A stretch of 64,000 nucleotides of DNA from assembly GCA_020912385.1 (NCBI GenBank), contig CP087216.1, forward strand, positions 1,116,001 through 1,180,000, read 5' to 3'. The stretch comes from Neofusicoccum parvum. Its lineage: Eukaryota > Ascomycota > Dothideomycetes > Botryosphaeriales > Botryosphaeriaceae. The position numbers and the translations under genes were made by a program. Below are positions 21,303 to 33,296 of the stretch, piece after piece; position 1 is the first letter of the stretch; each line of letters begins with the position of its first letter. The notes beneath the pieces are model-generated. The model ran no database searches. It was not told where the DNA came from and worked only from the letters and a program-made list of their open reading frames with translations.

Positions 21303-24300
21303 TCACAAATTTGTCGTCACGGTCATACTATTACTATGCACCAACATCACCGGCGGCAACCCCTGACACAACACCTCCAGATCAGACAGGTATCTTACGC
21401 TATCCCCCTCGCTCTCGCAAGTCCCCTCAACCGGACTCGGCAGCGTCGTGAACACCACGGCCGTCTGCTTGGCGCCGCTCTCGCGCCGGATCAGCTCGTT
21501 CAGGATCAGGTGCTGCGCGCGGCAGGGCAGGTCGTTGAAAGAGAGGGGCACGGCCTGCTGGAAAGGGAAGCCCGTGGCCTGGGTTTCCGCCGCCGCTGTC
21601 GACGGGCTTCCCGCTCCGCTTGCCGAGGCGGGGTTGAACGGGGGGAAGGGCTGGCTGATTTGGGGGGAGCCGCTGCGAGCGTAGATGGAGGGCGGGACGC
21701 CAGCGACGGCGCGCCGGGAGCGCTGCTCCTCGGGCGAGAACGGCTCCGCGAACATAATGGACGGGCCTGGCCCGTCGTCGGCGGCAACTTGCGTGCGGGG
21801 AACGGGCTTGGATGAGAACTTGGGGAGGGATTGGCGCGAGCTGGCTAGGTTGGTGTCGCTGTTGCCGGGCTGTGGGGTGGATGTGGCGTGCGTGGGCGGG
21901 CCGGAGGTGACAAGAGTGCTGTCTGAGTTGGTGGCGCCGGGTTGTTGCGGGTCGAGAAGTTGCGGTTGGGGCTTGGGGAGGGATGAAGAAGGTGTGGGGG
22001 TGGAGTCGCGCTGCGGACGCATTCGCGGTGTAGAGGACCGACTGACGCTCTCCTCCGCACTGCGAGTGCGACGGACTGGGACAGTGGATTCGTCGTCAGA
22101 CGCATTGTCTTGGAGATCGACGATGTCGTTCTCTGAGGCTGCGGATGCATCGCCTTCGCTGCTTTCAGTCTCGTCCTCGTCCTCGCCGTCAGAAAATGAG
22201 CTGTTGCTGGAACTTTCCTGTCCATCGAGGTCTGGCGGAAGGCGGTGAGTCCGCATTCCCATACTAACACCAAGTTGCTTGAGGCTGCTCATCGACGTTC
22301 TGCGTCTCCGACGAAGCATCTTTCTTATATCAGCAAACCTTCTGGGTTTGCTCTCGCGGTCTCCCTGTTGAAATGAAGTCCCTGGCCAATTCGAAGCATT
22401 ATCAAGGAAGCCTTCGATCTGCGCAACCTGTTCCGTTGGCGTGATGGAGCCAGTACGTCTGCCACGCAGGTTCTGTATATCTTGCCACCAGTCTTCCTCT
22501 TCCAGTGCCTCTTCGATGTCGTGCCTTGCATCATGATGAGAATCGTCGGTCTGCCCATTGACGATGAATTCGTAAGATTTCAAGTCGCCAGAAGCCAGCC
22601 AGAATACCAAAACTTCAGCCTCGATCCTCAAGTTGTACAACAACGCCTTTACTCTTCCGCGCTCTTCTTCTACATCGGACTCGTATTCTACAAACACTGC
22701 GACCCGAAGTCTGTAAGCTCGCTTCCAAGAAGGAACGGTGTTGAGAATACACCCGAGCTGGAGAATCAGAGTGTAGGTGTCGAAGTTTGTCGTGAGAACA
22801 CTCTTTGCTGCACCCGGGGTTGCAATCTCCGCAGACATCTGGATGGGCCAGAGATCGATATATTTCTTCGTGTTGCCTTCCTCGTCAGACTTGTGGATAT
22901 GCGTAGCGTGGAGAATGCTTTCAAGCTTGGACGGGCTCGGAGCCGGGAGCTCTAGCTCCTGAAAGCCCTTCGCAATTGCAACATTCATTTGAAGGCGAAG
23001 GAGTAGATCTTCCAGGATAGTGACGTAACTCTGGGGAGTCACTGCACTCTCCTTGCGAATAGCATCCGTGGGCAACTGCCCTTTGAGCTTGTCTTCTTCA
23101 GCTTGCTTCCATTTTCCCTTCGACTTTGCTTGATTTGAACCAGATCCATCCGGTATCTGCTCCGGCTGTGGATGCTGCGGAGAGGGTACGTCGATGAGTG
23201 GATTCGTCCGCAGGTCGCTCAAGTTGTAGAACCCCATGATAACGATATTTGGCTTCATACCGCCAAGTCCGGCGCTCAAAACTCCGTTACGGGTGCCCCA
23301 TTCAATTCCCGGAGAGATGACAACGTTGACAAATGCCTTGATCCTGGAAAAGTCGATATACTTTGTCCATGCGGTCTGCTGTCTTTTTGCCTCCGGAACA
23401 GCTGCGGCGAAGTCATTGGAGACAATGACGTGCCCGAGTACAAACAAGCCCCCTTTCTTGAGAGAGTTGCAGAACTGGATGAGTTTATATTGTCTTCGAG
23501 GGTCGTTGATGAAGAGCAGAATCTGAGGCCTCCAGAACTTTACATGCTCTTGCCGTAGGCGCAGAAGATATTTCCGGACTTGGTGGTAGATCAGACTCTG
23601 GCTGACGTCTCCCCAAGGCTTCGGCGGTGTTGTGTAATGGATGAGGAGGAATACCAGAATAAGGATGGCTACACATGCAGTTGCGTACAGGCCGTCCACG
23701 ATAAACATTGTAATTCCACTTGCGACAGCTCCTATCGCCGCAGTCCACCAGTTGAAGAAGTGAAACGATGGTCTAAAGTTGGGCGCTGAGGCTATCTTTA
23801 GTAAGAAACACGCTAGATTGGTGACCAAAAAGGTCATCAGGTATGTCATGGTAACGAATGAAGCGATCTCGTTGATGTCGGCCAGCATTGTTAGCTGAGA
23901 GAGGACGTACGTTAGGATAATTGCAAAGACCGGCTCATCAGTGCCTTTGGTGCCTTGGCCGAAAATTGAAAGCCCTGGAATCAGTTTGTCTCGAGCTAGT
24001 GCTTGAAGAAGTTTGGCGGACCCAATGACACCCATCAAGGTAGAAAAGAACGATGAAGCAAACTCTCCAAGAAGGACAAGGGCGCCAGAAACATTGACCT
24101 ATGGTTTTGTCAGCTCATATATGAGCCGGTTGAACTCTTAAGAAACAGCAGCGCAACCTTACGTAAGGGGTTGAGGCATTGAGCGGGATAAGACGTGCAC
24201 AGCATTTGCTGCACGAGTGCAAACGAATGCTCCAACCCCCTACATGAGTGCCTGCTGTCGCAATACTTCACAGATAAATGTCATATATGGAAAATGACGG

Positions 24301-26082
24301 CACTTACCACTTGAATGACATTAGCGTTGTTGTAAAAAGAGATCCTAGTGATACTTGCAGCCATCGACAGGATGACTACGGTGTACGTCAAAAATGTCAG
24401 ACCCAGTCCATAAAGTGTTCCCTTTGGGATGGCTTTGCTCGGATGCTTGAGGTCTCCGGACATAGAAGCACCACTAAACAAACCCAACGTTAGCGATGCG
24501 GTTTTTCTGGTGCAAAGTTGGATGGACGAACGCAAATATACCACCTGTTGCCGGGAAAAGAATGCCGAACAGATCTTGCCAAGTCTCCCTGCCTTTCATC
24601 TGACTGCCAGCAGCCCCTTTAGTGAGCTTGGGTATCAAATTTCCCTTCAGAGTCTCGAGACTAAGTCCCGTGTACTCAATGCCTAGCTTGACGTTCGTGA
24701 AAGGGCGCTGTACAAAGGTAGACACCGGAATGCTGAAAGTAGCCACGAGCACAATGACTAAAAGAGCGTTGCTGCATCGAGCAAACAGGCCGCTTCCAGC
24801 CAAGCATATCCCCGTACAGACTACCAGTATGACAGTTGCCCAGAGATACTGCCACCAGAAGTCATCCGGCAGCCAGTTGGCCCAACTGCCGTGTCTGGAA
24901 CCAAAATTCTGGACAAAGCAAGCAACCAGACCAACAGAGTTCATGCCCGTATTCAGGACGAATCCAAGGTAGAAGACTATACCAATCGATCCGCCAAACT
25001 CGGGCCCGAGACTACGAGAAATGAGGTAATATGCGCCGCCACCTCTCACCGTTCCGTTGGTGGCAATGGCGGAAATGGACAAGGTAGTCATGAGATCGAT
25101 GGCATAGCAAGCAACGAGCATTCCTGTCCATGTGGGATTAGCGTTGCTGGCCCATGAAAATTTCTCAGCCATGCAGGGACTGCAGGAAACTAGCCGGGGG
25201 TGCCGGTGAGGGGTTCAATGGAGGGGTAGTCTTGACATCCTCCCGCAGCCGATGGTCAGGCGTGTATCGATCGAGATCCGGACCTTCTCTTTGTTTCTTT
25301 TGACAGGCTTCATTGGCGCTGAGTCGAGCTGTGCTCCAACGTTGCCCCATTTCTAGGACCCGCTGGGCCTGCCCATAGAGCCAGTACGGAGGGGTCTCAG
25401 ATGCAGATTGCGAATGCTCTCACAACTCATGTCCACTCAATTGACCCGAAGATGGCCATATTGCACACAACCTTACCATGGATCGGACGCGAGACCCGTC
25501 ATTGGCTGCGGGAGGACCTCGACTGACCAGGGACACGGTGCCGGTTTCTCTCGACTCACCCATCATGCCCAGCACTCCACTCTGACCAAGAATGAAGCCA
25601 AAGCGGAGGAACATCAGAATGCTCAATATGTTGAGAGTTGTGGGTACAAAGACACCGGCGAAGGTGCCGAGCTTCGAGGACGCGTTTCCCGATTTGGACG
25701 AGTCGGCGCCAGAGGCGCGTCCCCTGCTGTGGGCGCGCTCATGGCCATGCTTTCCATGATGCTTTCGTCGTCCACTCGGCGTCAATGATGGAGCCACCGA
25801 GGCGGCGCGTGATGCGGGCGTGCTCGCCACAAACGTTCTGCCTCTCTCGAGGAGATTGGAGAAGAAGGTTCCGAAGCCTTCGCTCTCACGTGAAGCGCTG
25901 CGCAGACGTCCTTGGCGGGCTCCGGCGGCCAGGAGCGGGTCGCTCTCGTCCTGGGACGAGATCTGGGAGATGGACCAGCGGCGCTGGAGCTGGTGGGAGT
26001 CGTCTTGGGCGGAGCGGGTCGTGAAGTTCGAGCGCGAGTGGAGCCTGGGTGGCATGCGGGACGATCCCCCGCCGGAAGCCAT
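21303..26082 (-). CDS. Cation-chloride cotransporter, SLC12/KCC family (vacuolar Vhc1-like)
   Basis: Exons 21303..24098, 24308..24473, 24532..25123 and 25560..26082 encode about 1358 aa. The N-terminal cytosolic arm (about 140 aa) is Ser/Arg-rich. The transporter core spans about residues 144-580, beginning GVFVPTTLNILSILMFLRFG and containing ATNGTVRGGGAYYLISRSLG and IFAGASMSGDLK, all family hallmarks. A large C-terminal regulatory domain follows, then a low-complexity Ser/Pro tail. Yeast Vhc1 moves K+ and Cl- across the vacuolar membrane; this fits by homology. Two things are odd: the first intron is 436 nt, and the second has a weak GTTCGT donor that is required to restore IFAGASMSG. It diverges from an AVT-type vacuolar transporter. 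Confidence 0.93.
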
Positions 26083-26710
26083 AGCGCCTCGGGGGAGGAG
26101 GCGCGATTGGGGAGGGCGGCGGTCACCGAGGACGTGGACGGGGTGTCTGGGTGCGGCGGGGTAGGGCGCTGGTTATACACCGCTCGGCCATGGCTCGTGT
26201 GAGGCGGGCGCGGGCTGGGCAATGCCAATGCGGTCACGGTGAGGTTGCTGGGACAGGTAGTGCGGCGCAAGGCAGGCTCTCGCTTGCTAGCCCGTTGACG
26301 CTTGAGGCTTTGGCGGGCACGGGGCGCGCCAATGGCAGGGCGCGCGACCGGCGGGCGTCGGCGTTTCAGCGGCGCGCGGCTGGCCCAGGCAGGCTGCGGA
26401 TGACCTACGACCAGCCGGACATCTGCGCGCGCTGGGCCTCCACCGCCAGCGTGATCATGCCTGCCGTCGCCTATCTCGCTTCGCGCTGATCCCGCGCCGT
26501 TTCTCTGCCATCACAACAGCGCAGACCTGCCCCACGCGTCTTGTTTTGCAACACTGGTGGTCAGCGCGCCCTTGACGTATAGGCGATCAGCACCCGCGCC
26601 CGTGGCCTGCCCGACATAGCTCCCACCCACAAATCCCTCAAGTAGAGCTCCCTCCCCCGACTCCTCGCAAATACCTCACCCGCCGCTCTCGCACGCAAAT
26701 ACCGCACGCC
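26083..26710. promoter_or_regulatory. Bidirectional promoter between two vacuolar-type transporters
   Basis: 628 bases separate the start codons of the minus-strand SLC12 protein and the plus-strand AVT transporter. The sequence is GC-rich with pyrimidine tracts near 26640-26690. One ACGCGT at about 26534. No TATA box seen. Confidence 0.55.
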
Positions 26711-29062
26711 ATGCCCGACCAGGAGTCTGAGCCCAGGCCGGTGCCCGCGCCCCGGGCCTCCCCCGGCGACAGCAGAGGCCGGTCGCCCGCCGAGGGCTCC
26801 TTCTCGCGAGCCACCTCGACACGCCGCCTGGGCTCGCCTGTCCCATCGCAGGGCCTGGGAGCCTCGCCCAGAGTTGCCCAGGTGCCGACGCCCCAGCAGC
26901 TCCAGGCTGGCGAGATCCCCGAGTCGCGCACGCCGCTCGCTGGCCTGGAGCCCGGCAAGTCCTCCCTCCCCGGCCCCGGCGAGTCGGCTCTCGCGAACGC
27001 GCTGAAAGGCTCCTTCGGCGGAAGTCCTCCGCGCTTCGGTACTCCGCCGCTCCGCGCCGCATCGCCCGTTCCCGAGAGCATCAGAGGCGTGCCGAGAACG
27101 AACTATGGCTCCTTCAACTCGCAGCAAGTCGGGAGCCCCTCGGGCCGCCTGGAGGACCACGAGATTGTGAGAAGGCATCTGGTTGGCGGCGGCAACGGCT
27201 CGTCTCCCAACCTTGCCGGCGGTGTCTACGGATCGCCCAAGCGTGGGGGTATGCGTGGGTCGGATAACGGCGAACAAGACGCCGAAGAGGAAGAGGAGAA
27301 CTTCGACAGTCTGCGGCTGCAGGGTGGAGACATCACGCGCCAAATCTACCGCTGGACCGAGCAGCAGGAGGCTGAGGCCCAAGGCAAGACTCGGAGAAGC
27401 CGCAGTTTCCACGCCGCGCGTCCTCGTCCGGAAGAATCCGTGTTGAACATCAACACCATCAAGCAGCCTGGTGGGTTCCGCAGAAACTACATCAGGCGGA
27501 CCGCTGGCAGCCCGTCGCCCGGCCCCTCCTATGGACAGAACGGTGGCGGCGCCAAGCGCCAGAACCCTCAGGTCTTCACGAGCAACTTCCTGGAGTTCTT
27601 GAGCTTGTATGGCCACTTCGCCGGTGAGGAGCTGGAGGAGGATGACGAGGTTCTTGGACCTGACGAATACTTCTCTTCGGATGCCTATGACGAGGGCACG
27701 GCTGGCGAGTCGGACGAGTCGGACGGAGAGCCTGGCGAGCACAGCGCCTTGCTTACCCCAGGAAAGAGACGGAAGAGGAGAAAGCAGAGGGAATCGGGCA
27801 AAGGCAGTCCGTCGGGTGCGGCCATGCTGCTGCTCAAGTCTTTCGTTGGCACTGGCGTTCTGTTCCTCCCGAGAGCTTTCCTCAATGGTGGCATGGTCTT
27901 CAGCAATATCGTCCTGCTTCTCGTCGCTGGCCTCAGCTACTACTGCTTTGTCCTCCTCACAACCACACGCCTCTATGTTCACGCATCCTTTGGAGACATG
28001 GGCTACCATCTTTACGGCAAGTGGATGCGCAATCTGATCAACATCTCTCTCGTCGTCAGCCAAATCGGGTTCTCGTCTGCGTACATCGTTTTCGTTTCTG
28101 AAAACCTTCAAGCTTTCGTTGAAGCCGTTTCCAAATGTCGCACCTTCATTGACATCAAGTATATGATCTTGATGCAGATGATCATTTTCTTACCGCTTTC
28201 GCTGTATCGAAACATCAACCACATCCAAAAGCTCGCTTTAGTTGCCGATGCGTTCATTATCCTCGGTCTCGTCTACCTGTATTATTACGACATTCTTACC
28301 CTTGCCACCAACCACGGAATTGCGGACATCAAGAACTTCAACCCCAACGACTGGACGCTTTTCATTGGAACCGCCATCTTCACCTTCGAGGGCATTGGTC
28401 TTATCATTCCGATCCAGAGTAGCATGAAGGACCCGGCGAAGTTCCCCAGGGTGCTCGGCATGGTTATGATCATCATCACCGTGATTTTCGTCAGCATGGG
28501 AGCGCTGTCTTACGCCGCTTTCGGCTCGAAGACCAAGACCGTCATCATTCTCAACCTTCCGCAAGACAACAAGTTCGTCAACGGCGTGCAGTTCATTTAC
28601 TCGCTTGCCATCTTGCTTTCTACGCCGCTGCAAATTTTCCCTGCCATCGAGATCAGCTCGCAGCAGCTGTTTAGCAAGACGGGCAAGTTCAACCCCTGGG
28701 TCAAGTGGAAGAAGAATTTCTTCCGTTTCTTCATGGTCATGTGCTGCGCGCTCATTGCGTGGGTCGGTGCGGGTGACTTGGACAAGTTTGTCTCGCTCGT
28801 GGGTAGCTTCGCCTGCATCCCTCTTGTCTACATCTACCCGGTCAGTATCCCCCTCTTGGCCGAAATCAATCCATATGCTGACTTCGATTGCTAGCCCCTG
28901 CTCCACTACAGAGCCGTTTCGCGCACGACTTGGCAACGATTTGCCGACATCTCTCTCATCGTCATCGGCTTGGTTATGATGATTTACACGACTGCGCTCA
29001 CGATCCGTAGCTGGGTCGGCGGAAGCAATGTAAAGCCCCCGGGCTACTGCGACGAGTTGTAA
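26711..29062 (+). CDS. Vacuolar amino-acid transporter, AVT3/AVT4 type (AAAP/SLC36 family)
   Basis: Exons 26711..28840 and 28895..29062 encode about 765 aa. The first 370 residues are a Ser/Pro/Gly-rich cytosolic arm, as in yeast Avt3/Avt4. The 11-helix core begins AAMLLLKSFVGTGVLFLPRA, the family's first helix with its unwound substrate site, and goes on through FEGIGLIIPIQSSMK. The 54-nt intron (GTCAGT to GCTAG, branch CTGAC) must be removed to join VYIYP to PLLHYRAVS; without splicing the frame stops. Avt3/Avt4 export neutral amino acids from the vacuole. It shares a promoter region with the SLC12 gene on the other strand. Confidence 0.93.
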
Positions 29063-29681
29063 GGTACTTTGCTTGGTTATTCAATCAGCGACACTCATTA
29101 CGAAAACACGACAATGCCACTGCCTGTTGGGTTTCTGGTCAGCCTTGGGATAGAAAGAGTCCTGTCTATGTACACGAGAGCTGCCATCAGACTGTAAATT
29201 GGATCGATTGGGGGAGGATGTTCATCGTACTGTATTTTTCTCTCTGCGCGCTGTTAAGTACATGCATCATAGAGGCGTTCAAAGAATCATTCATTTTGTT
29301 CGGGTTCATACTATTGTTCGCAGCTGTATATGAGTGGGCTCGGAAACACATTCTTGCTGGTATCGCAGCGTCCGTCGGATATCTCTGAGGGCGAGCCGAC
29401 GATCCAATGACGCATCGCCCATCAACCCCACCCACCATTCGCGCTGTCCGCTATCTCCGACATGGCGCCCGCCAAAGAGTCACACCAAAGGATTCCGTCC
29501 ATGTCGGCACCTGCGATGACTGGGCCAATCGAATTGTATTTTAATGCTTAGCTACATGCACGACTGAACCTCTCTCTCTGCTCAACACCTCCGTTTCCTT
29601 CTCCCACAATTCCTCCGTCTCTCTAATGCAGTTGCGATAACCCCGCAGGCGCGAACCTGACCTACACCCAACACCACCACC
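29063..29681. other. Intergenic region before the P450 gene
   Basis: Holds the AVT 3' end and the P450 promoter, with CT-rich tracts near 29570-29620. A short 5'-UTR intron ending in TGCAG or CGCAG around 29633-29649 is conceivable but not demonstrable. Confidence 0.4.
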
Positions 29682-31238
29682 ATGGCCCTCGCAACGTCCC
29701 TACTCGCCCTCCTCCCCACTACCACCCTCTGGCCCGCCTTCCTCCTTCTCATCCCTCTCGCCCTCCTCACCCTCGCCCTCTACCGCCTCCACCTCCACCC
29801 GCTCTCCCCCTTCCCGGGCCCGCCACTCGCGCGCCTGACCTCCCTCTGGCTGTACGCGCACTCGTACCTCGGCACCGAAGCGCGCGTCATCGACGCGCTG
29901 CACGCGCGCTACGGGCCCATCGTCCGCATCGCGCCCAACGAGCTCGACATCTCGTCCGGCACGGCGCTGGCGCCCATCTACGTCAACCGCGGCGGCATGC
30001 TCAAGGCCGCGTGCTACCGCAACTTCGACATCGAGGGCCACCAGAGCATCTTCTCGGCCGTCGACCCGGGCCACCGCGCCCCCCGCGCGAAGGCTGTGGT
30101 CGGGCTGTTCAGCACGCAGGCGATCCGGAAGGAGGGGGAGGAGGTGATTAGGGGGGTGGCGGAGCGGATGGTGAGGCGGTGGGAGGGGGAGAGGGAGGCG
30201 GGTGGCGGGAGGGTCGATTTGTTGAATCTGGCGAGGAGCTTGGCGCTGGATGCGGTGAGTGGGTACCTGTTTGGGAGGTCGTATGGGGGCATGGAGGAGG
30301 GGATGGAGGGGCGCAAGGTGGAGGAGGGGAAGAAGCCCGAGCAGCAGCTGTCGGCGAGCCAGTTCGTCAACACGTTTGTGGCCGTAGGCAGGTTTTTCTA
30401 TCTGCCGAACTGGGTGTTCGTCGCCGTCGAGGCACTGGCCATGCGGTTCAATGTCGAGAAGCACGAGGTGGAGAGCAGCATGGGGACCGTGGCTGCATTT
30501 GTTAAGGACATCGTTGAAGAGGCGGAGAGGGGTGGTCGTGAGGACACCTATCACGGTCGACTGCTAAAAGCTGGCTTCACGAAGGACGAGACCATGGCTC
30601 AGTGCATGGACTTGATGTTTGCAGGCACTGATTCCACGGGTATGAACCTGGCAACAGCATGCTGGTGGTTGGCCAAGAAGCCTGAAGTGTAAGTACAGCA
30701 CATTCGGTGTATCTTCGAGGGTGTAGTTGCTGACGGAGACTCCCCCGACAGATATGCCCGTCTCCGCGAGGAAATCCTCGCCAACCCGGAGGCTGACCCG
30801 CAAACCCTGCCATGCCTCTCCGGGGTCATCAAAGAGACCTTGCGCATTAGCATGGCTAACCCGACCCGCTTGCCACGTGTCGTGCCACCGCAGGGCTGGA
30901 ATTTTGAGTCGACTTTCATTCCCCCAGACACCGTCGTCGGCCTTTCACCCTACACGCTCCACTTCAACCCTGAGGTTTTCCCCCAGCCACACGAATTTCT
31001 ACCTGAGCGCTGGGGGAATCCAACGCCCGAGATGCTACGCGATCACATTCCGTTTGGGCTAGGCAGCAGGGCTTGCATTGCTAGAAACCTGGCGACTGTT
31101 GAACTGTATTTGGCAGTGAGAGAAGTTGTGCGTAGAGGCGTTCTCGAAGGCGCGAAGTGCGTGAAAGACAAGATCGAAATCCTGGACTGGTTTAACTCGA
31201 GGGTCGTCGGTGAGAAAATTGAGTTGAAGTGGACATGA
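29682..31238 (+). CDS. Cytochrome P450 monooxygenase
   Basis: Exons 29682..30688 and 30752..31238 encode about 497 aa; the 63-nt intron starts GTAAGT. An N-terminal membrane anchor (about residues 14-35) is followed by the Pro-rich hinge PLSPFPGPPLARL. The I-helix motif MFAGTDST (about 312-319), the ExxR motif KETLR, PERW, and the haem-binding FGLGSRACIA with the axial Cys near residue 443 are all intact, so the enzyme should be active. The substrate is unknown. No polyketide, peptide or terpene synthase lies in the window, so this is probably not part of a secondary-metabolite cluster, at least on this side. The 3' end faces Mak11, 207 bases away. Confidence 0.93.
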
Positions 31239-31445
31239 AAGGGGGGTCTGTGAGGGAGACTGGCATGACAGAGTTGTAAAGGAGATCGAAAACGAGATTG
31301 TAATGGGAAGGAAGCACAGGTGGAAGGGGTAAGGAAAAGAGAAAAAGAAGGAAGAAAAAACGATGATATTGGCACAGATAAGGACTTGATAAACCTTTGG
31401 CACGAAAAATTACATGATTGATATTCAACCAGGATATTTTGCACA

Positions 31446-32990
31446 TTACTCGCTATCGCTGTCGTCACTGCTGCTCGGTGCATCTTTCTCGTCCTCAGGC
31501 GCTTCGTTGTCGTCTTCGGGCGTTCCGTTCATGACAAACGCCTTCAAGCACGTAATACGGTTTCCCGTCTCATGTGTGCCTATCAGCTCTCCAACCTGCT
31601 TTGCAGAGAGCGTGTTGCTGATCGTAGCAGCTTTGTCATCGCTCTGCTCTCCTGCTTTTTTCTTGGAGGTACCGTTGGCTGCATCGTCAGCGGGCAGACT
31701 CAGCTCACCTTGGCTCAGCCGCCAAATCCTAACAGCGCCGTCACTGCTGCCAGTGACGATGTGGAACTGGTCGGCTTCTTCAGACACAGGCAAGATCTCA
31801 AAGTCCTTGATGCGGCCAGTCAGACCTGCTTCTCTCCCACCAAGTTGAGCGACCAGTTTGCAGCTGGGCACGGCCACTTCTTTTCCTGTTTTGACTGCCT
31901 GTGAACCTGCTTCTGGGGTCACAGTTTCCTTGGTAGAGTAGAACAGGATGCGGCCGTCCTCGGTGGAAATTGCAAGTATGTCGCCGAGATCCTCGCTCAG
32001 GCCAGGGACGTAGTGGACTTGGTGAATCTTTGTCATGGGCCTGGGCAATGTCTGAGACTTGGGCCGCGAATCTAGGCCGTACACAACAAAGCCTCGCTCG
32101 AAGGCAACCACCCATTCCTCGCCATCCGGGCTCCATTTCACCTTGCGGCCCTCTCCTGTCGACCATTTGCCCTCGCCAACGGTTTGTAGCAATTCGCGGT
32201 CGAAGTTGAGCACGCTGGCTTTCTTTCCGGTCATGACGTTCCACAGCCGCATGCATTTTTCTCCCTTGCTCACACTGATCATAAGCTTCTGGCTTGGGTG
32301 TACTGCAAAGTCGTTGATGCCGGTGGGAACTTCACCGGGTCCCGCAGTGTCGCCACTCGGTCTTCCTTGCGCCTTCGGTATCGGCGCCTTGATGCTCGAT
32401 AGTACTGTCCAGTCGCGGGTGCGCGAAATGGCTATGGTATTGTCGTCCGCACCAGAGAACAGCTTGGACCGGCTGGGGAAGTGCAGGGCGCTGACATTCG
32501 AGGAGTGGTGGATCAACGAGCCCATTTCGCGGTTCTTGGGATTGTGCGTAACGGGCGTGCCGGTGAGGGTGGGTATCGAGGGGTGCGAGTTAGTGGGCGG
32601 GGGCGCGGTAGAGAGCTGGTAGAGGTTGATGCGCTCATCGGTGCTGCCGCTTGCGAGGATGACCTTTTGCGACTTGGGGTCGGAGGAATCTGAGGGCGGC
32701 GAGAGGGCGAGGCAGCGGATGGCAGAGGCGTGCGCGTTGAAGAGAAAGGTGTCGGCGAACTTGACGGCACTGGCGTCCTTCGGGTCTGCCTTTTGCTCCG
32801 GCTGGGAGCCAATCGTTGCAGCGAGGCCGTGGAGGACGCGCTCGTAGGAGCCCGTGATAATTTGCAGCGACACCGGTGCGGCCGGGTCTGAGGCAGGTGC
32901 AGCGCTGTTGCGGGCATTTTGGGCGGCGGCGGCCCTCTGCGACTTGGACGACACGTCGTCGGCGGCTTGCTCGCGCTTTCTCTTTGCCAT
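31446..32990 (-). CDS. mak11: WD40 protein Mak11 (PAK1IP1 homologue), 60S ribosome assembly
   Basis: One exon of 514 aa. A short Lys/Arg-rich start is followed by ITGSYERVLHGLAA, the conserved opening of Mak11, and WD repeats including NAHASAIRCLALSP, HHSSNVSALHFPSRSKLFSG, FAVHPSQKLMISVSKG and VTGSSDGAVRIWRL. Mak11 is a nucleolar assembly factor of pre-60S ribosomes that acts with Rlp24. The C-terminus has two acidic stretches. It diverges from Vid21 across 306 bases. Confidence 0.9.
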   Translation of the reverse strand: MAKRKREQAADDVSSKSQRAAAAQNARNSAAPASDPAAPVSLQIITGSYERVLHGLAATIGSQPEQKADPKDASAVKFADTFLFNAHASAIRCLALSPPSDSSDPKSQKVILASGSTDERINLYQLSTAPPPTNSHPSIPTLTGTPVTHNPKNREMGSLIHHSSNVSALHFPSRSKLFSGADDNTIAISRTRDWTVLSSIKAPIPKAQGRPSGDTAGPGEVPTGINDFAVHPSQKLMISVSKGEKCMRLWNVMTGKKASVLNFDRELLQTVGEGKWSTGEGRKVKWSPDGEEWVVAFERGFVVYGLDSRPKSQTLPRPMTKIHQVHYVPGLSEDLGDILAISTEDGRILFYSTKETVTPEAGSQAVKTGKEVAVPSCKLVAQLGGREAGLTGRIKDFEILPVSEEADQFHIVTGSSDGAVRIWRLSQGELSLPADDAANGTSKKKAGEQSDDKAATISNTLSAKQVGELIGTHETGNRITCLKAFVMNGTPEDDNEAPEDEKDAPSSSDDSDSE

Positions 32991-33296
32991 TTTGGGTGCG
33001 GATTGCAGATGTCTGGTTGCGGCGGTGGTGGGCAGACAAGAGGCGCGTCACTTCGGCTTGCGTCGCAACTTTTCTGCCGGCGCGAAGGCGGTGAGCGAAA
33101 GCGCGGCCATTGGACAACAGCCCGCAATCCAGGGAGACCGGGCGCGCGACAACCACCCAGGCTCGTACTCTCATAACGACCCGGCAGGCCGCACGCTCAC
33201 CCAACTCATCAACTTTCCTCACCCGCACCCCCCAAAACCCCCGCCGTGGCGCTGTCTGCGAATGACGGATGTCGTTCCGCCGGGCTGTCATCTCCT
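32991..33296. promoter_or_regulatory. Bidirectional promoter, Mak11 / Vid21
   Basis: 306 bases between the two start codons, pyrimidine-rich near 33210-33240. A further ATTGG (inverted CCAAT) and an ACGCGT lie downstream within the first Vid21 intron (about 33437-33453). Confidence 0.55.

Noticed and set aside
26561..28111. 516-codon minus-strand ORF opposite the AVT transporter
   Set aside because: Antisense shadow of a well-supported gene; composition mirrors the codon bias of the plus strand.
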